Origin: Schoenoplectus triqueter
Lineage: Eukaryota; Streptophyta; Magnoliopsida; Poales; Cyperaceae
Assembly (NCBI GenBank): GCA_964058805.1
Contig: CAXKVV010002149.1
Location: 310,001-374,000 of the forward strand
DNA length: 64,000 nucleotides
Reading direction: 5' to 3'
Below are positions 36,501 through 50,300 of this stretch, piece by piece. The notes beneath the pieces are model-generated. The model had not been told where the DNA came from. It was given only the letters and a program-made list of their open reading frames with translations, and did not search any database. Each line of letters begins with the position of its first letter. The first letter of the stretch is position 1. Made by a program: the position numbers and the translations under genes.

Positions 36501-37264
36501 GTGAAATAGGCGATCCAATGTCTGAACGGAACTCCGGGATGCCCCCTCCGTAAATGATGATAAATCTCATAAATCCTATGCAAAGAAGGTGGGAATCGAG
36601 TGAAGTCCCCCGAGTCAGCGGGTGAGACCATGAACTCGTCATAGAAATGGCCGAAGATCGGCAGCCCGGTCAACTGCTGTATCTCTAGGAGGGTCGGAGT
36701 CAGCTCCCGATCGTCGATGAACAGAGTGTTGGTAGAATAGTTCCACCTCTCACAAAAGGCCCGTAGCCAGGATGTGTCGATATGATAATGAAACATCGAC
36801 AAGAAAACCGAGTCATATATCCCGGCTCGCCTGAGCAGAGTCCCCTCCCGCATGAGCACATACCGGGTCCACTCTAGCTGATATCCATGGCACTCCAAGG
36901 GAGTGATGAAGGGAGCAGTAGTCCATCTGTGAGCCTCCCCGTCGATAATCTCCTTGCCCAGGAGATGTGTCAAAGGAGCCGTAGAGGCAACGCCTAGAGG
37001 CTGAAGGGGCATGATGTCATGAGGCTGATCATCCCTGAAGAATAAACCGCCGCCTCGCGGGTAGACAGGAGTCGCTCGGATGGCTGAGACGAGAGGAGTC
37101 CAATCGCTAGGATCCTCGTAAAAAGAATAATGATGACTCAAGGGGCGACGCGGAATGGCGTCATGAGATGAAACTACAATACCCGAAGAAGAGAAGACGT
37201 CATGAGAAATGAAATGATGAATAATAAGGAATAATGCACCAAGACAAGCCTTTCGAGCATTCAA
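33589..37264 (-). CDS. Six-exon antisense plant mobile domain (PMD, aminotransferase-like) gene carried by the retrotransposon
   Basis: Minus-strand exons: 37264-35386, 35308-35135, 35057-34950, 34885-34436, 34361-34272, 34199-33589 (stop). The five introns are 77, 77, 64, 74 and 72 nt, all GT-AG, all phase 1, with good 3' sites (TTTATTTTACTTGCAG for the last). Joined, they give 1,103 codons without a stop. The PMD spans about residues 130-390: ELTPTLLEIQQLTGLPIFG (188-206), then AFISWWICYFLLP and VPVLANIYRCLRGL, with ISGWLHLHW. Exons 2-5 encode a Pro/Ser/Asp-rich linker; exon 6 a Leu/Arg/Glu-rich probable coiled coil. The frame is open from 37294, just inside the LTR; codon 37264 is TTG, and the first in-frame ATG is 37012 (1,019 aa), so the start is unresolved. 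PMD proteins act in plant nuclei in gene and transposon silencing, and PMD ORFs occur in plant transposons; this one's role is unknown. It converges on pol. Confidence 0.85.
37174..37239 (-). other. candidate extra 66-nt in-frame intron near the 5' end of the PMD gene
   Basis: On the minus strand CTTG|GTGCATTATTCC and TTCGGGTATTGTAG|TTTCATC delimit 66 nt, the size of the other introns and also phase 1. Because 66 is a multiple of three, both spliced and retained forms stay in frame. An upstream exon carrying the true start would then have to lie at or inside the 3' LTR. Confidence 0.35.
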
Positions 37265-37271
37265 GACTCGT

Positions 37272-37288
37272 CTTGGTGGGTGGCTCTT
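37272..37288 (+). promoter_or_regulatory. weak polypurine-tract candidate before the 3' LTR
   Basis: CTTGGTGGGTGGCTCTT immediately precedes the 3' LTR, where plus-strand priming starts. It is G-rich but interrupted by pyrimidines and is a poor match to a usual polypurine tract. The call rests mostly on position. Confidence 0.3.
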
Positions 37289-40200
37289 TGTTTACCCTTG
37301 AAAAGTTTCAAGGATGAATAAATGAATAAATAAAATAAATTGATGATTAATGATAAGTCATAAGAAAGGGGGAGAAGAGAGAGAGCAGTGGAAAGATGGC
37401 CCACTGATCAGGAGAGGTCGCTGCCTAACCCCGGAATAAATCCATTAGTCCCACAATGGAATGCTGGGCATGAAGTGAAGAGTATAAATACCCCGCTATT
37501 CTCTATCCACTCAGCATGAGTGACACCCAAGAAGATCGAGGGAGAGAGGAGACCTCTTGGGTGTCACCATGTGATTATATTTTCTCTGACAAGTGGGACC
37601 CACCTGACAGTCCCTTGTAGATGAATCTAACAACATAGCCTGTTTGATGAGTCACCATGTGACCATTTTCACTGACAGGTGGACCCCACACCTCAGTGAC
37701 CTATTGAAGGAGTCAGAATTGAACCCTAAAAATCTGCCTTTGGAGCTAACCCTAGAAAGGAGCTGAAGCAGTATAATCCCTATGCTACATGAAATGATGT
37801 CAATGCCAAGCTAGCATTTTGATGCAACTAGTCATGAGAAATTCCAAATGTGATTTTGCTTTCAAGGCTGACCTGGTGCCAAAGCTGCGAGCAACCACCT
37901 AACCATGCTTTGATTTGTGTCAATTACTGATAAGTAGTCAGTTCTTTGACCAAGTCACCCTCATGTTAAGGGATTGAAAGTCAATTTCACAAGACTGATC
38001 AGGTGCCAAAGCTGGGAGCAACCACCTGATCAAGTCTAGATTTGTATTAATTGCTGATAAGTAGTCAGCATTTGATCAAATCAAACCCTAATGAATATCA
38101 ATATAAGTCTAATTGGTATTTAGTTAGGGTGGTTTCTGCAAGAGGAAGATAATTGGCAGAGACATTGAGCTACAAATGAGATCAGGGATTAATTCAGAAG
38201 GAATAATAGGGTTTTATGGATAAAAGAATTTTTAACCCAGAGAAGCAAGGGCAAAAATGGAATTAAAAATTACAGGGGTGATTATCATGAATTTAGGGAT
38301 TTTTGGTGAAATTTTCATAATTTTTGGATAAGTGGAGCTATTAAAATAAATTCAGGGAAAATAAAGGCAGAATAAATGAATTAATCAAAGGCTGAGATTT
38401 GATCAGAGCAGTTCTGGGTGCAAGTTGGGGATAACAGCAGCTCTGGGTACAAATTGGGTGCAGGAAACACAGAAGGAATAAAATAAGAGAAGAGAGAGAG
38501 TGTGCCACGTGGCAGCCTCTCATTGGGCCATGTCAGCAAGTGGGCCCCACCCTGGTATGAGTCACTGACATGTGGGCCCCACCTTAGTGCCACGTGGCAG
38601 ACAGCCAGTGGGCCACCTCACCACCCTAGTGCCACATGGCACCACACCAGAGGTCCACTTAACCCAACCCTATGCCACATGGCACAGCCAGAGGAGACCA
38701 CCTCACCACCCTAGTGCCACATGGCACTACACTACAGAGCCACCTCAGCATGGATCAATACTATAACAGATGATTAATGGATTGATTAAACAAGTGGACC
38801 TATCAGAGTGTGCCAAGTCAGATCAATTAGATTTAAGCAGAGAGTTAATCAATCCACAGCTGGACTAATGGGCCGAGATTCATATACTTACATGTGGGGC
38901 CCATTTGTCAGGTTTATGAATATATAGCTCACACAGGCAATCATGCACCAAGCCTATGCACAGATCTAATCAAAGATTTAAATCAAAAGAAAGAAGCGGT
39001 GTGTACCTGGTTCACTTGTGTTGCGCCTCTGACTGTGGGTCCCACATAGTTGTGGACTCTGTGCGCCAAGCGCGCTCCCTTCTTTCTCTTCTCCTTCTCC
39101 CCTCCCTCTCTTCTTTCTTCTTCTCGACGAGGCAGAGGGCGCCATTAGAGGTGATCAAGCTCTCCAAAGCTCGCAACTCCAATTCCTTTCACCTAGAGCT
39201 AGCCTATACATGGGAGAGTATGTGTAATTGATCAGAATTGAAAAACAACAAATGAATAAGGTGATTGAGAGAGATGAATACCTCGGGCAATTGACGAAGC
39301 ACTTCAATTCCTACTTCAAAATCAAAAATTGATAATGCAAACCTTCTCCACTTGCTTAGGCGACACTGTGTATGAAGAAAGGAGCAGCAATTAGGGGATG
39401 AATTAAAGTAATTGAGACAGAGTGATAAAATCGGGCAAATTGATGAAAATTGAAACCTTGTACTGTGAACTCGAATTGGCAGTGCTTATAGCCTCTATGC
39501 ACCCTCACGATGATGTTAAAGTGATGGAGATTGGTGATTGGATGGAGGAGCTACGGTAATGGCTAAGGTATGAGCTCGGGTGAGTGAATTGGAACTTGAA
39601 GAGATGAATTACAATGGCAGAGAAGAGAGAGGCGCCTTGGGTGCATTCAAATGGGTATATATAGCATGTTGAAGATGCTAGAAGGTTCTATAGACGATGA
39701 GAAATGAGAAGGTGGTGGAACCAAGTCAACAGTCAAAGATTGGAGCTTTGGATTCTCTGAGTGGGGCCCACATCTCAACAGAATGGATAACTGAGTTAAA
39801 GAACCATGTTCATAGGCCAAGGCAGATTAATTGATGGTGTTTAGAGGGTGTATGGCTTTAACTCCTTTGGTGCACCATTTCAATTGCCTATATAACCCAA
39901 TTAACAGCACAAACACACAGACACGCAAGAATAGAGCATAGGCATACCCATTTAAGAGCTAATAGTGAGAGACAGAGAGAAAGAGAGCAAGAACAGGAAG
40001 AAGAAGTAATAGAATCGATTGATCTCAGTTGCAAACTTGAGAACTCGATTGAATTTCTTCAATCCTTCAAGAAAAGAGCTCTGTCATTCTTGGATCACAG
40101 TCAATTAGTGATTTGGAAGCTTGATTTGTGGTAATTCAAAAGAAAGGTATGTAATTCAAACTTCCATTGTAATAACAGTATAATCGTCAATAAATTTCCT

Positions 40201-43200
40201 ATCTTTTCTTTTGATTTTCGCCTTTCTATTCTTTTGTCTGTGAATTGCTTGATTTGATCCTTATATTTGCTTCATTTCTTGAGTAAATCTTGATCACAGG
40301 GATTGTAATTGAGCTGGTTAAATCGATTGATCTCGGTTAAAACCTGAGAACTCGATACCAGTAGGGATTCTTGATTTAATTCTTTGTTTAAACGTCAAAT
40401 TCATCTCAGTCTGTGTTTGTATCTTATGTATTCAAGGTCGTAGTGTTGTTCAAAGTCGATTGATCTCAGTTTCAACTTGAGAACTCGACTGAATTCATGA
40501 TCTTCAACATGTTATCGCGTCGTACCAGTTCAATCTAGTTCCAGACTTGAAATTAGGGAAGATTGCATGCATAATTGGATATAGCTCAGTTATAATTGTC
40601 ATTATGAAGCATATTAGGTGCATAAGTCGCATTGAAAGTGGATGAATAGTCGGAATTTTGAGTGAAAGATGATCGGTATCGGGCAATGCTGCACTGTGTC
40701 AATTCCATTAGCTCATAATGTAATTATCATCCAAATTAGATATGTAATCTCAGCTAGATTCCTATAGACATGTTAAACGACGCATTATCAACTCTGAATT
40801 GCCAAAAAACATCGTTAAATTTGGTTATAACTCGTGTCCATACCTTCGGTACCGAACTGCACCACTGTACTCCGAGTAGCATTTGTCAAGTATGATTCAT
40901 TGGGTCAATTTGAGCTACAATAATCATGTTAATTCGTGTCAACATACATAAACGATGCAAACAGGGCATTTAATTGTACAAAGTATTGATCAATTCCATT
41001 GAATTTCTAAGAATTGAGATTCGGTACCGATTGGTACCAAATCGACCCATCTGGCATTGGTATACCATGTGATTCACCGCACAGATCATTAATCAAACGC
41101 CGTAGAACAACCCCTCATGGCAAGACGACCCCGAGGCAGTCTCCTGATCGGAGGAAGATGGCCGCAGTCGCCGGCGTCGCCAATGGCACGAATCTTGGAA
41201 CTCATGTTGACTGGGGAGTCAGAGAATCGCGGCAGCACGGATATTGACGCGCGTGTGTGAATCTTGAAGGGATCGGACGTGTGAAGTAAAGCGTCGCATT
41301 AAACAGAGATGTGGATATGGATCTGGGCCGTCCATCTAATACGAATCAATCTTGAGGCATATCCGGCGGCCCAAATAAGAACAGAGTTAAATGAAAGATA
41401 GGCGTTGATCTTGATACAGATCTGGCGGCCTGTATTAAGCCCATTAATTAAATAATAACAGAATAATGATAATATAGAATAAATAAATGATTTGAAAATG
41501 CTTATGAACTCCAAATTAACTCAAATTTGTTTCTAAAATTTTCTTATTTTTCATACTATTTTTCTATACAATAATATTCCAGTTTTAGAAATATAATCAT
41601 GATAAAACAATTTAAAAGCAAAATACATTACATATATTGGTATATTTGACCTAGATTTGACTTACCATTTTTAATACTATAAAAATTCCAAAAATACAAA
41701 TAAAATCATGAATAATAATTAGATATATTTTAATGATTTTTAAGTAATTTTCCATGAAATAATAATGATGATAGTAATATACTATAATAAATAATGAGAT
41801 TAGCTATATTCTTTGATAAATAAAAAAATAATAATAATAGTAATAGATATTATATTGATATTTTCTGTAAAAAGAATAATAAAAATAAATAGCACAAAAT
41901 ATACAAAATATACTACTATGGTAATAAATAGTAAAATACATTTTCTTTTATAATAAAGAATGATAATATAGTTTTATAATATGAATTGTATTTCTTTTGT
42001 TATTTCTATACAAATATACAATAAAATACTTTTGATGAATAAAATGTAATAAAAATAATAGTTGTAATAAAAACATAATGAATTTCATCTCTTATAACTA
42101 TTTTCAACTAATAATAAAAATCTTATACTTTTCTATAGATAATAAATAGAAATAATAAAAATAGATATAATGAATAGTATAATAAATAGGATAGAATATT
42201 AGTAATGATTTCTTTTAGCTATTATAGATATTAAAAAAATAATAATAAATAAAAAAATAATAATAGTAAAATAGTATAGCTAACCACCTTTTAATTTTGT
42301 AAATGATTCTTACATAATGAATAGTGTTTCAATATAATAGAATATAATAATAAAATTCTATTACTTTGGCTATTATAAACATTTTAAAAATACAAATAAA
42401 AAAGAGAGCCATTTTATTATAGAGTTTGGAAATAATAAAAATAAAAATTCTACTATTTTAGCTATTATAAAAATCCCAAAAATATAAATGAAAATCTAGT
42501 TAAATAGCTAACCCCTTCTTCCTATTATTTTTGTGAATAATTTTCTACATAGATAAATAGAGTTTAAGATATAAAAATAATAATAATAAAAAAATACAAT
42601 AATAGTAATAAGAATATAATAATAATAATAATAACAATAATAATAATAATAATAAATAAATACATCTTCATGATAGAAATAATAATGGAAGATATTACAT
42701 AATAGACTTTGTGCATTTTAGAAATGAATAAACATGCTCACATAAGGAGTGTAGAGCCACGTAAGAATATTTGCACACATGATATAACATTTAGAATGAT
42801 TAGTCAAGACGAGAACACCTTGACGTAGGATGATTAAGGCTTCGATAGCAATATGAAGAAGATACGTTGAGACAAGAACATCTTGACGTGAGATGATTAA
42901 GGCTTTAATAGCAATACAAGAAGATATGTCGAGACAAGAACATCTTGACGCTTAATGAAGAATAACAAGATACGTTGAAACAAGAACATCTTGACGAGAG
43001 ATGAATAAGGCTTTGATAGCAACATGAAGGAACATGTCGAGACAAGAACATCTTGACACTTGATGAAGAATAACCAGAGCTATGATACTAACATGGAGAT
43101 GTATGTCGACTCTGAAGAAGAAGAACATTACGATGTCCTAGATAGGTGACATCTTAATGACTCGCTGCCATGAGCAAGTAACTCATGATTGAATACGCTC

Positions 43201-44323
43201 ACACAAGGGGTGTAGGGCAACATAGTAATTTTGCACAAGTAATGCAACACGTAGAATGATTAGTTGAGACAAGAACATCTCGACGCTCGCTGAAGAATGA
43301 CCAAAGCTACGACATCAGCATGGAGAGATATGTCGACTTTGAAGAAGAAGAACATTACGATGTCCGAGCAAAGTGACATCTTAATGACTCAGTGTCATGA
43401 ACAAGTAATTCATGACCATTTGAGCTGGCAAGACTGAACTTGTCTCCTGGCTCATTTCCCGAGACTGTGAGATTGAATCGGTCTGTAGGTAGATTCATCC
43501 ACAAAACAGTGAATGTGAACCGTTCTGTAGGTAGGTTCCTTCACTAACACATGTCTCAATGTTGAACTGGCCCAGCGCTTCAGGTTTGACATTGTGTGCA
43601 ATTGTGTTTCCTAGGTTTATGAATCGGCTTAGTGCTTCGAATTCATGATCTAGAAGATCGGTGAGAAGAAATACGTGGGCCATATCCACCCTTCTCCTGA
43701 TTCACCAACCTCAAGATCAACCGGCTCAGCGCTTCGAGTTGTATTTTGTGTGATCGGTTGTTGACTAGTTAAGATTGAACCGATCTGTTTGTAGGTTTAT
43801 CTTCTAGATCAACGGAGGTCGAGTCGTTCTGTATGTAGACTCACCTCAAGCCCCCTATGAAGAGATTAACCTGGTCTGTAGGTAAGGTTACATCTCGAGG
43901 TGGCATGGACTGAACCGATCTGTTTGTAGGTTCGTCCTCCATAGGACAAAACCGATATGTTTGTAGGTTTGTCTTCCATAGATTGAACCGATCTGTTTGT
44001 AGGTTCATCTTCCGTAGACCCCTTTTTATGAAATTAGACGACCACTTGACCATCTTTTAACTATACTATTTGCTTCTCTCTTTCAAAGATCCAGAGGTGC
44101 CTCGAGGTTCGTAGCCCAGGGTAATTAACGGTGGGGGCTTGCGCCCACCGGAATCTACAAGAACTCACAATCACTAAAAACCCCCTGAATGTGCATCCAA
44201 ATATCTCTAAACGGCAGAATCGGCCGACACCCAGCAGATGCACGCTCGGGAGGGATCTCCGTGTCCTTCTTCCGCAACCCATCGCCCGGCGGCGGTGCGG
44301 AGCGCGCGAAAAAGGGTCGCACA
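37289..44323 (+). repeat. 3' LTR, 7035 bp
   Basis: Same length and ends as the 5' LTR, with six substitutions found by eye and no net indel. Each internal feature of the 5' LTR recurs at +16147: TATA box 1 at 37483-37490, hairpin at 37520-37567, box cluster at 38502-38727, TATA box 2 at 39890-39896, AT-rich block at 41437-42677, tandem repeats at 42802-43286 and 43471-44013. Its minus strand lies directly upstream of the PMD gene and must supply that gene's promoter if it is transcribed from within the element. Confidence 0.97.
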
Positions 44324-44328
44324 ATGAC
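44324..44328. repeat. target-site duplication (right)
   Basis: ATGAC follows the CA end of the 3' LTR and equals 21137-21141. The HOR continues at once with CATTCTACAACACTAATTTT. Confidence 0.95.
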
Positions 44329-47300
44329 CATTCTACAACACTAATTTTGCACAAAACATAAGTAGGAGGCTTTAAAAACAACTGTTTAAACAAGTTGTTT
44401 GAGTTTTTTAAAAAATTTGGACCGCATAATTACACATAATTTCTTATAAATTAATATTATGACCCCTAAGCATGCCTATTATATGATCTTCTAATTAAAA
44501 CTTCGATATGAATATTCTACGACTCTAATTTTTCACAAAACATAAGTAAGATGCATTAAAAACAGCTGTTTAAACAAGTTATTTGAGTTTTTCAAAATTT
44601 TGTCTGCATAGCTACACATAATTTCTTATAAATTAATATAATTACTCCTAAATATGCCTATTGTAAGATTCTTTCAATAAAACTTCGATATGAATATCCT
44701 ACAACAGTAATTTTGCACAAAACATAAGTAAGATGCATTAAAAACAGCTGTTTAAACGAGTTGTTTGATGTTTCCAATTTTTTTGGCCGCATAACTGCAC
44801 ATAATTTCATATAAATTAATATAATTACTCCTAATTACGCCTGTTATAAGATTTTTCACTTAACACTTTGATATGAATATTCTACGATACAAATTTTTCA
44901 CAAAACGTAAGTAAGATGCATTAGAAACTGCTATTTAAAAAACTTGTTTGAGTTTTCTACATTTGAGCCCTCATAACTACACATAATTTCGTAAAAATTA
45001 ATATAACTACTCCTAATTACTCCTATTATAAAGTTGTCCAATTAAAACTTTGATATGAATATTCTATAATGCTAATTTTGCACAAAATATAAGTAAGATG
45101 CGTTAAAAACTGTTGTCTAAACAAGTTGTTTGACTTTATGAAAATTTTTGGCCGCGCAATTACACAAATTTCGTGCAAATTAAACTAATTACTCCTTGTT
45201 ACGCCTATTATAAGATTGTCCTATTAAAACTTCGATATGAATATTTCATGATGCTAATTTTGCGCAAAACATAAGTAAGATGCATTAAAAACTGTTGTTT
45301 AAACAAGTTGTTTGAGGCTTTCAAAAATTTTGGCCGCATAACTACGTATAATTCCATCAAAATTAATACAATTACTCCTAATTACGCCAATTATAAAATT
45401 GTCCAACTAAAAATTCGATATGAATATTCTATAACGCTAATATTGCACAAAACACAAGTAAGATGCGTCAAAAGCTGTTGTTTAAACAAGTTGTTTGCCT
45501 TTATAAAAAATTTTGGCCGCATAACTACACATAATTTGGTGTAAATCAATATAATTTACTCATAATTGTGTCTATTATAAGATTGTTCAATTAACACTTC
45601 AAAACGAATATTTTAGGGCACTATTTTCCCCCAAAACATATGTAAGATGCATTAGAAACTGCTATTTACAAAAATTAAGTTTTTCAATATTTTTGGCCTC
45701 ATAACTACATATAATTTCGTAAAAAATAATATAATTACTCCTAATTATGCCCCATTAAAATATTAGCCAATTAACAGTTCGATATGAACATTCTACGACA
45801 CTAATTTTGCACGAGACATAAGTAGGATGCATTAAAAACACATGTTTATTGCATAAGTACACATAATTTCATGCAAATTGATATAATTATTCCTAATTAT
45901 GTCTATTATAAGATTGTTCAATTAGCACTGCGATATGAATATCCTACGACACTAATTTTTCAAAAAACATAAGTAAGATATATTAGAAACTGTTGTGTAA
46001 ACAAGTTGCTTAAAATTTTTAACATTTTTTTACTCATAACTATACATAATTTCATGAAAATTAATATAATTACTCCTATTAGTAGATTATCCAATCAACA
46101 CTTCGATATGAACATTGTCCGATACAAATTTTGCACAAAACATAAATAAGATGCATTAAAAACGGTTGTTTAAACAAGTTGTTTGAGTTTTTAAAATTTG
46201 TTGGCCGCATAACTATGTATAATTTCATGAAAATTAATATAATTACTCCTAATTATGCCTATTATATGATTGTCCAGTTAAAACTTAGATATGAATATTC
46301 TATAACGCTAATTTTGCACAAATATAAGTAAGATGCATTCGAAACTATTTTTTAAACAAGTAGTTTAAGATTTTCAACATTTTTTGAATCAAAACTACAC
46401 ATAATTTCGAGCGAATTAATATAATTCCGCCTAACTATCTCTATTATAAGATTGTCAAATTAACACTTCGATATGAATATCAGAGGACACTAATTTTTCA
46501 TCAGGCGTAAGTAAGATACATTAGAAATTGCTGTTTAAACAAGTTGTTTAAGATTTTTAACATTTATTGCCTCATAACGACACAAAATTTCATAAAAATT
46601 AATATAATTACTCCTAATTATTCCTATTAGAACATTATCCAATTAACACTTTGATATGAACATTCTACAACACGAATTTTGCATAAAAAATAAGTAAGAT
46701 GCATTAAAAATTGCTGTTTAAACAAGTTGTTTGAGTTTTTTAAATTTTTTTACTGCATAAATGCACATAACATCGCGCAAATTAATATAATTACTCCCAA
46801 TTGTGCCTATTATATAATTATCCAATTGACACTCCAATATGAATATCTTATAACAATATTTTTTTCATAAAACATAAATAAGATACATCTGAAACTGCTG
46901 TTTAAACAAGTTATTTAAGATTTTCAAAATTTATTGTCTCATAACTACTCATAATATCGTGAAAATGAATATAATTACTCCTAATTGTTCCTATTAGAAG
47001 ATTATCCAATTAATACTTCGATATGAATATTCTACGACACTAAGTTTGCACAAAACATAAGTAAGATGTTTTAAAAACAGCAATTTAAATTATTTGATTG
47101 AGTTTTTCAAACCTTTTGCCGCATAACTGCATATAATTTCGTACAAATTAATATAATTACTCATAATTATGTCTATTATAAGATTATCTAATTAAAACTT
47201 CTATATGAATATTCTATGATGCTAATTAAGCACAAAACAAAAGTAAGATGCATTAAAAACTGCCGTTTAAACTAATTGTTTGACTTTTTTTATAATTTTT

Positions 47301-50300
47301 AGCCCATAAATACACATAATTTCGTGCAAATTAAGATTGTTTAGTTAACACCTCGATATGAATATTCTACGACACTATTTTCTCCCAAAACATAAGTAAG
47401 ATGCATTAGAAACAGCTATTTGAAAAAGTTATTTGAGTGTTTCAAAATTTTTGGCCCCATAACTACACATAATTTAGTGAAAGTCAAAATAATCACTCCT
47501 AATTATGCCTATTAAAATATTATCTAATTAACACTTCAGTATGACCATTCTACAACACTAATTTTGCATAAAACATAAGTAGGAGGCTTTAAAAACAGCT
47601 GTTTAAACAAGTTGTTTGAGCTTTTTAAAAAATTTGGACCGCATAATTACACATAATTTCTTATAAATTAATATTATGACCCCTAAGCATGCCTATTATA
47701 TGATCTTCTAATTAAAACTTCGATATGAATATTCTACGACTCTAATTTTTCACAAAACATAAGTAAGATGCATTAAAAACAGCTGTTTAAACAAGTTATT
47801 TGAGTTTTTCAAAATTTTGTCTGCATAGCTACACATAATTTCTTATAAATTAATATAATTACTCCTAAATATGCCTATTGTAAGATTCTTTCAATAAAAC
47901 TTCGATATGAATATCCTACAACAGTAATTTTGCACAAAACATAAGTAAGATGCATTAAAAACAGCTGTTTAAACGAGTTGTTTGATGTTTCCAATTTTTT
48001 TGGCCGCATAACTGCACATAATTTCATATAAATTAATATAATTACTCCTAATTACGCCTGTTATAAGATTTTTCACTTAACACTTTGATATGAATATTCT
48101 ACGATACAAATTTTTCACAAAACGTAAGTAAGATGCATTAGAAACTGCTATTTAAAAAACTTGTTTGAGTTTTCTACATTTGAGCCCTCATAACTACACA
48201 TAATTTCGTAAAAATTAATATAACTACTCCTAATTACTCCTATTATAAAGTTGTCCAATTAAAACTTTGATATGAATATTCTATAATGCTAATTTTGCAC
48301 AAAATATAAGTAAGATGCGTTAAAAACTGTTGTCTAAACAAGTTGTTTGACTTTATGAAAATTTTTGGCCGCGCAATTACACAAATTTCGTGCAAATTAA
48401 ACTAATTACTCCTTGTTACGCCTATTATAAGATTGTCCTATTAAAACTTCGATATGAATATTTCATGATGCTAATTTTGCGCAAAACATAAGTAAGATGC
48501 ATTAAAAACTGTTGTTTAAACAAGTTGTTTGAGGCTTTCAAAAATTTTGGCCGCATAACTACGTATAATTCCATCAAAATTAATACAATTACTCCTAATT
48601 ACGCCAATTATAAAATTGTCCAACTAAAAATTCGATATGAATATTCTATAACGCTAATATTGCACAAAACACAAGTAAGATGCGTCAAAAGCTGTTGTTT
48701 AAACAAGTTGTTTGCCTTTATAAAAAATTTTGGCCGCATAACTACACATAATTTGGTGTAAATCAATATAATTTACTCATAATTGTGTCTATTATAAGAT
48801 TGTTCAATTAACACTTCAAAACGAATATTTTAGGGCACTATTTTCCCCCAAAACATAAGTAAGATGCATTAGAAACTGCTATTTACAAAAATTAAGTTTT
48901 TCAACATTTTTGGCCTCATAACTACATATAATTTCGTAAAAAATAATATAATTACTCCTAATTATGCCCCATTAAAATATTAGCCAATTAACAGTTCGAT
49001 ATGAACATTCTACGACACTAATTTTGCACGAGACATAAGTAGGATGCATTAAAAACACATGTTTATTGCATAAGTACACATAATTTCATGCAAATTGATA
49101 TAATTACTCCTAATTATGTCTATTATAAGATTGTTCAATTAGCACTGCGATATGAATATCCTACGACACTAATTTTTCAAAAAACATAAGTAAGATATAT
49201 TAGAAACTGTTGTGTAAACAAGTTGCTTAAAATTTTTAACATTTTTTTACTCATAACTATACATAATTTCATGAAAATTAATATAATTACTCCTATTAGT
49301 AGATTATCCAATCAACACTTCGATATGAACATTGTCCGATACAAATTTTGCACAAAACATAAATAAGATGCATTAAAAACGGTTGTTTAAACAAGTTGTT
49401 TGAGTTTTTAAAATTTGTTGGCCGCATAACTATGTATAATTTCATGAAAATTAATATAATTACTCCTAATTATGCCTATTATATGATTGTCCAGTTAAAA
49501 CTTAGATATGAATATTCTATAACGCTAATTTTGCACAAATATAAGTAAGATGCATTCGAAACTGTTTTTTAAACAAGTAGTTTAAGATTTTCAACATTTT
49601 TTGAATCAAAACTACACATAATTTCGAGCGAATTAATATAATTCCGCCTAACTATCTCTATTATAAGATTGTCAAATTAACACTTCGATATGAATATCAG
49701 AGGACACTAATTTTTCATCAGGCATAAGTAAGATACATTAGAAATTGCTGTTTAAACAAGTTGTTTAAGATTTTTAACATTTATTGCCTCATAACGACAC
49801 AAAATTTCATAAAAATTAATATAATTACTCCTAATTATTCCTATTAGAACATTATCCAATTAACACTTTGATATGAACATTCTACAACACGAATTTTGCA
49901 TAAAAAATAAGTAAGATGCATTAAAAATTGCTGTTTAAACAAGTTGTTTGAGTTTTTTAAATTTTTTTACTGCATAAATGCACATAACATCGCGCAAATT
50001 AATATAATTACTCCCAATTATGCCTATTATATAATTATCCAATTGACACTCCAATATGAATATCTTATAACAATATTTTTTTCATAAAACATAAATAAGA
50101 TACATCTGAAACTGCTGTTTAAACAAGTTATTTAAGATTTTCAAACTTTATTGTCTCATAACTACTCAAAATATCGTGAAAATGAATATAATTACTCCTA
50201 ATTGTTCCTATTAGAAGATTATCCAATTAATACTTCGATATGAATATTCTACGACACTAAGTTTGCACAAAACATAAGTAAGATGTTTTAAAAACAGCAA

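Larger units (their letters stand above)
21142..44323 (+). mobile_element. Full-length Tat-lineage Ty3/gypsy LTR retrotransposon, gag/protease-deleted, with antisense PMD gene
   Basis: A 23,182-bp element with two 7035-bp LTRs (TG...CA), a 5-bp target duplication and a 9112-bp internal region. The order RT, RNase H, second archaeal-type RNase H, integrase, then extra ORFs before the 3' LTR is that of the plant Tat lineage, whose members include the very large Ogre elements. Removing the element and one ATGAC restores the HOR in exact register (2237 bp before plus 980 bp after equals 3217). The LTRs differ at six sites found by eye (left/right pairs: 23272/39419, 25160/41307, 26423/42570, 27608/43755, 27775/43922, 27810/43957). 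That is about 0.09%, so insertion was very recent. There is no gag or protease, so mobility must have depended on a helper element. Confidence 0.93.
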
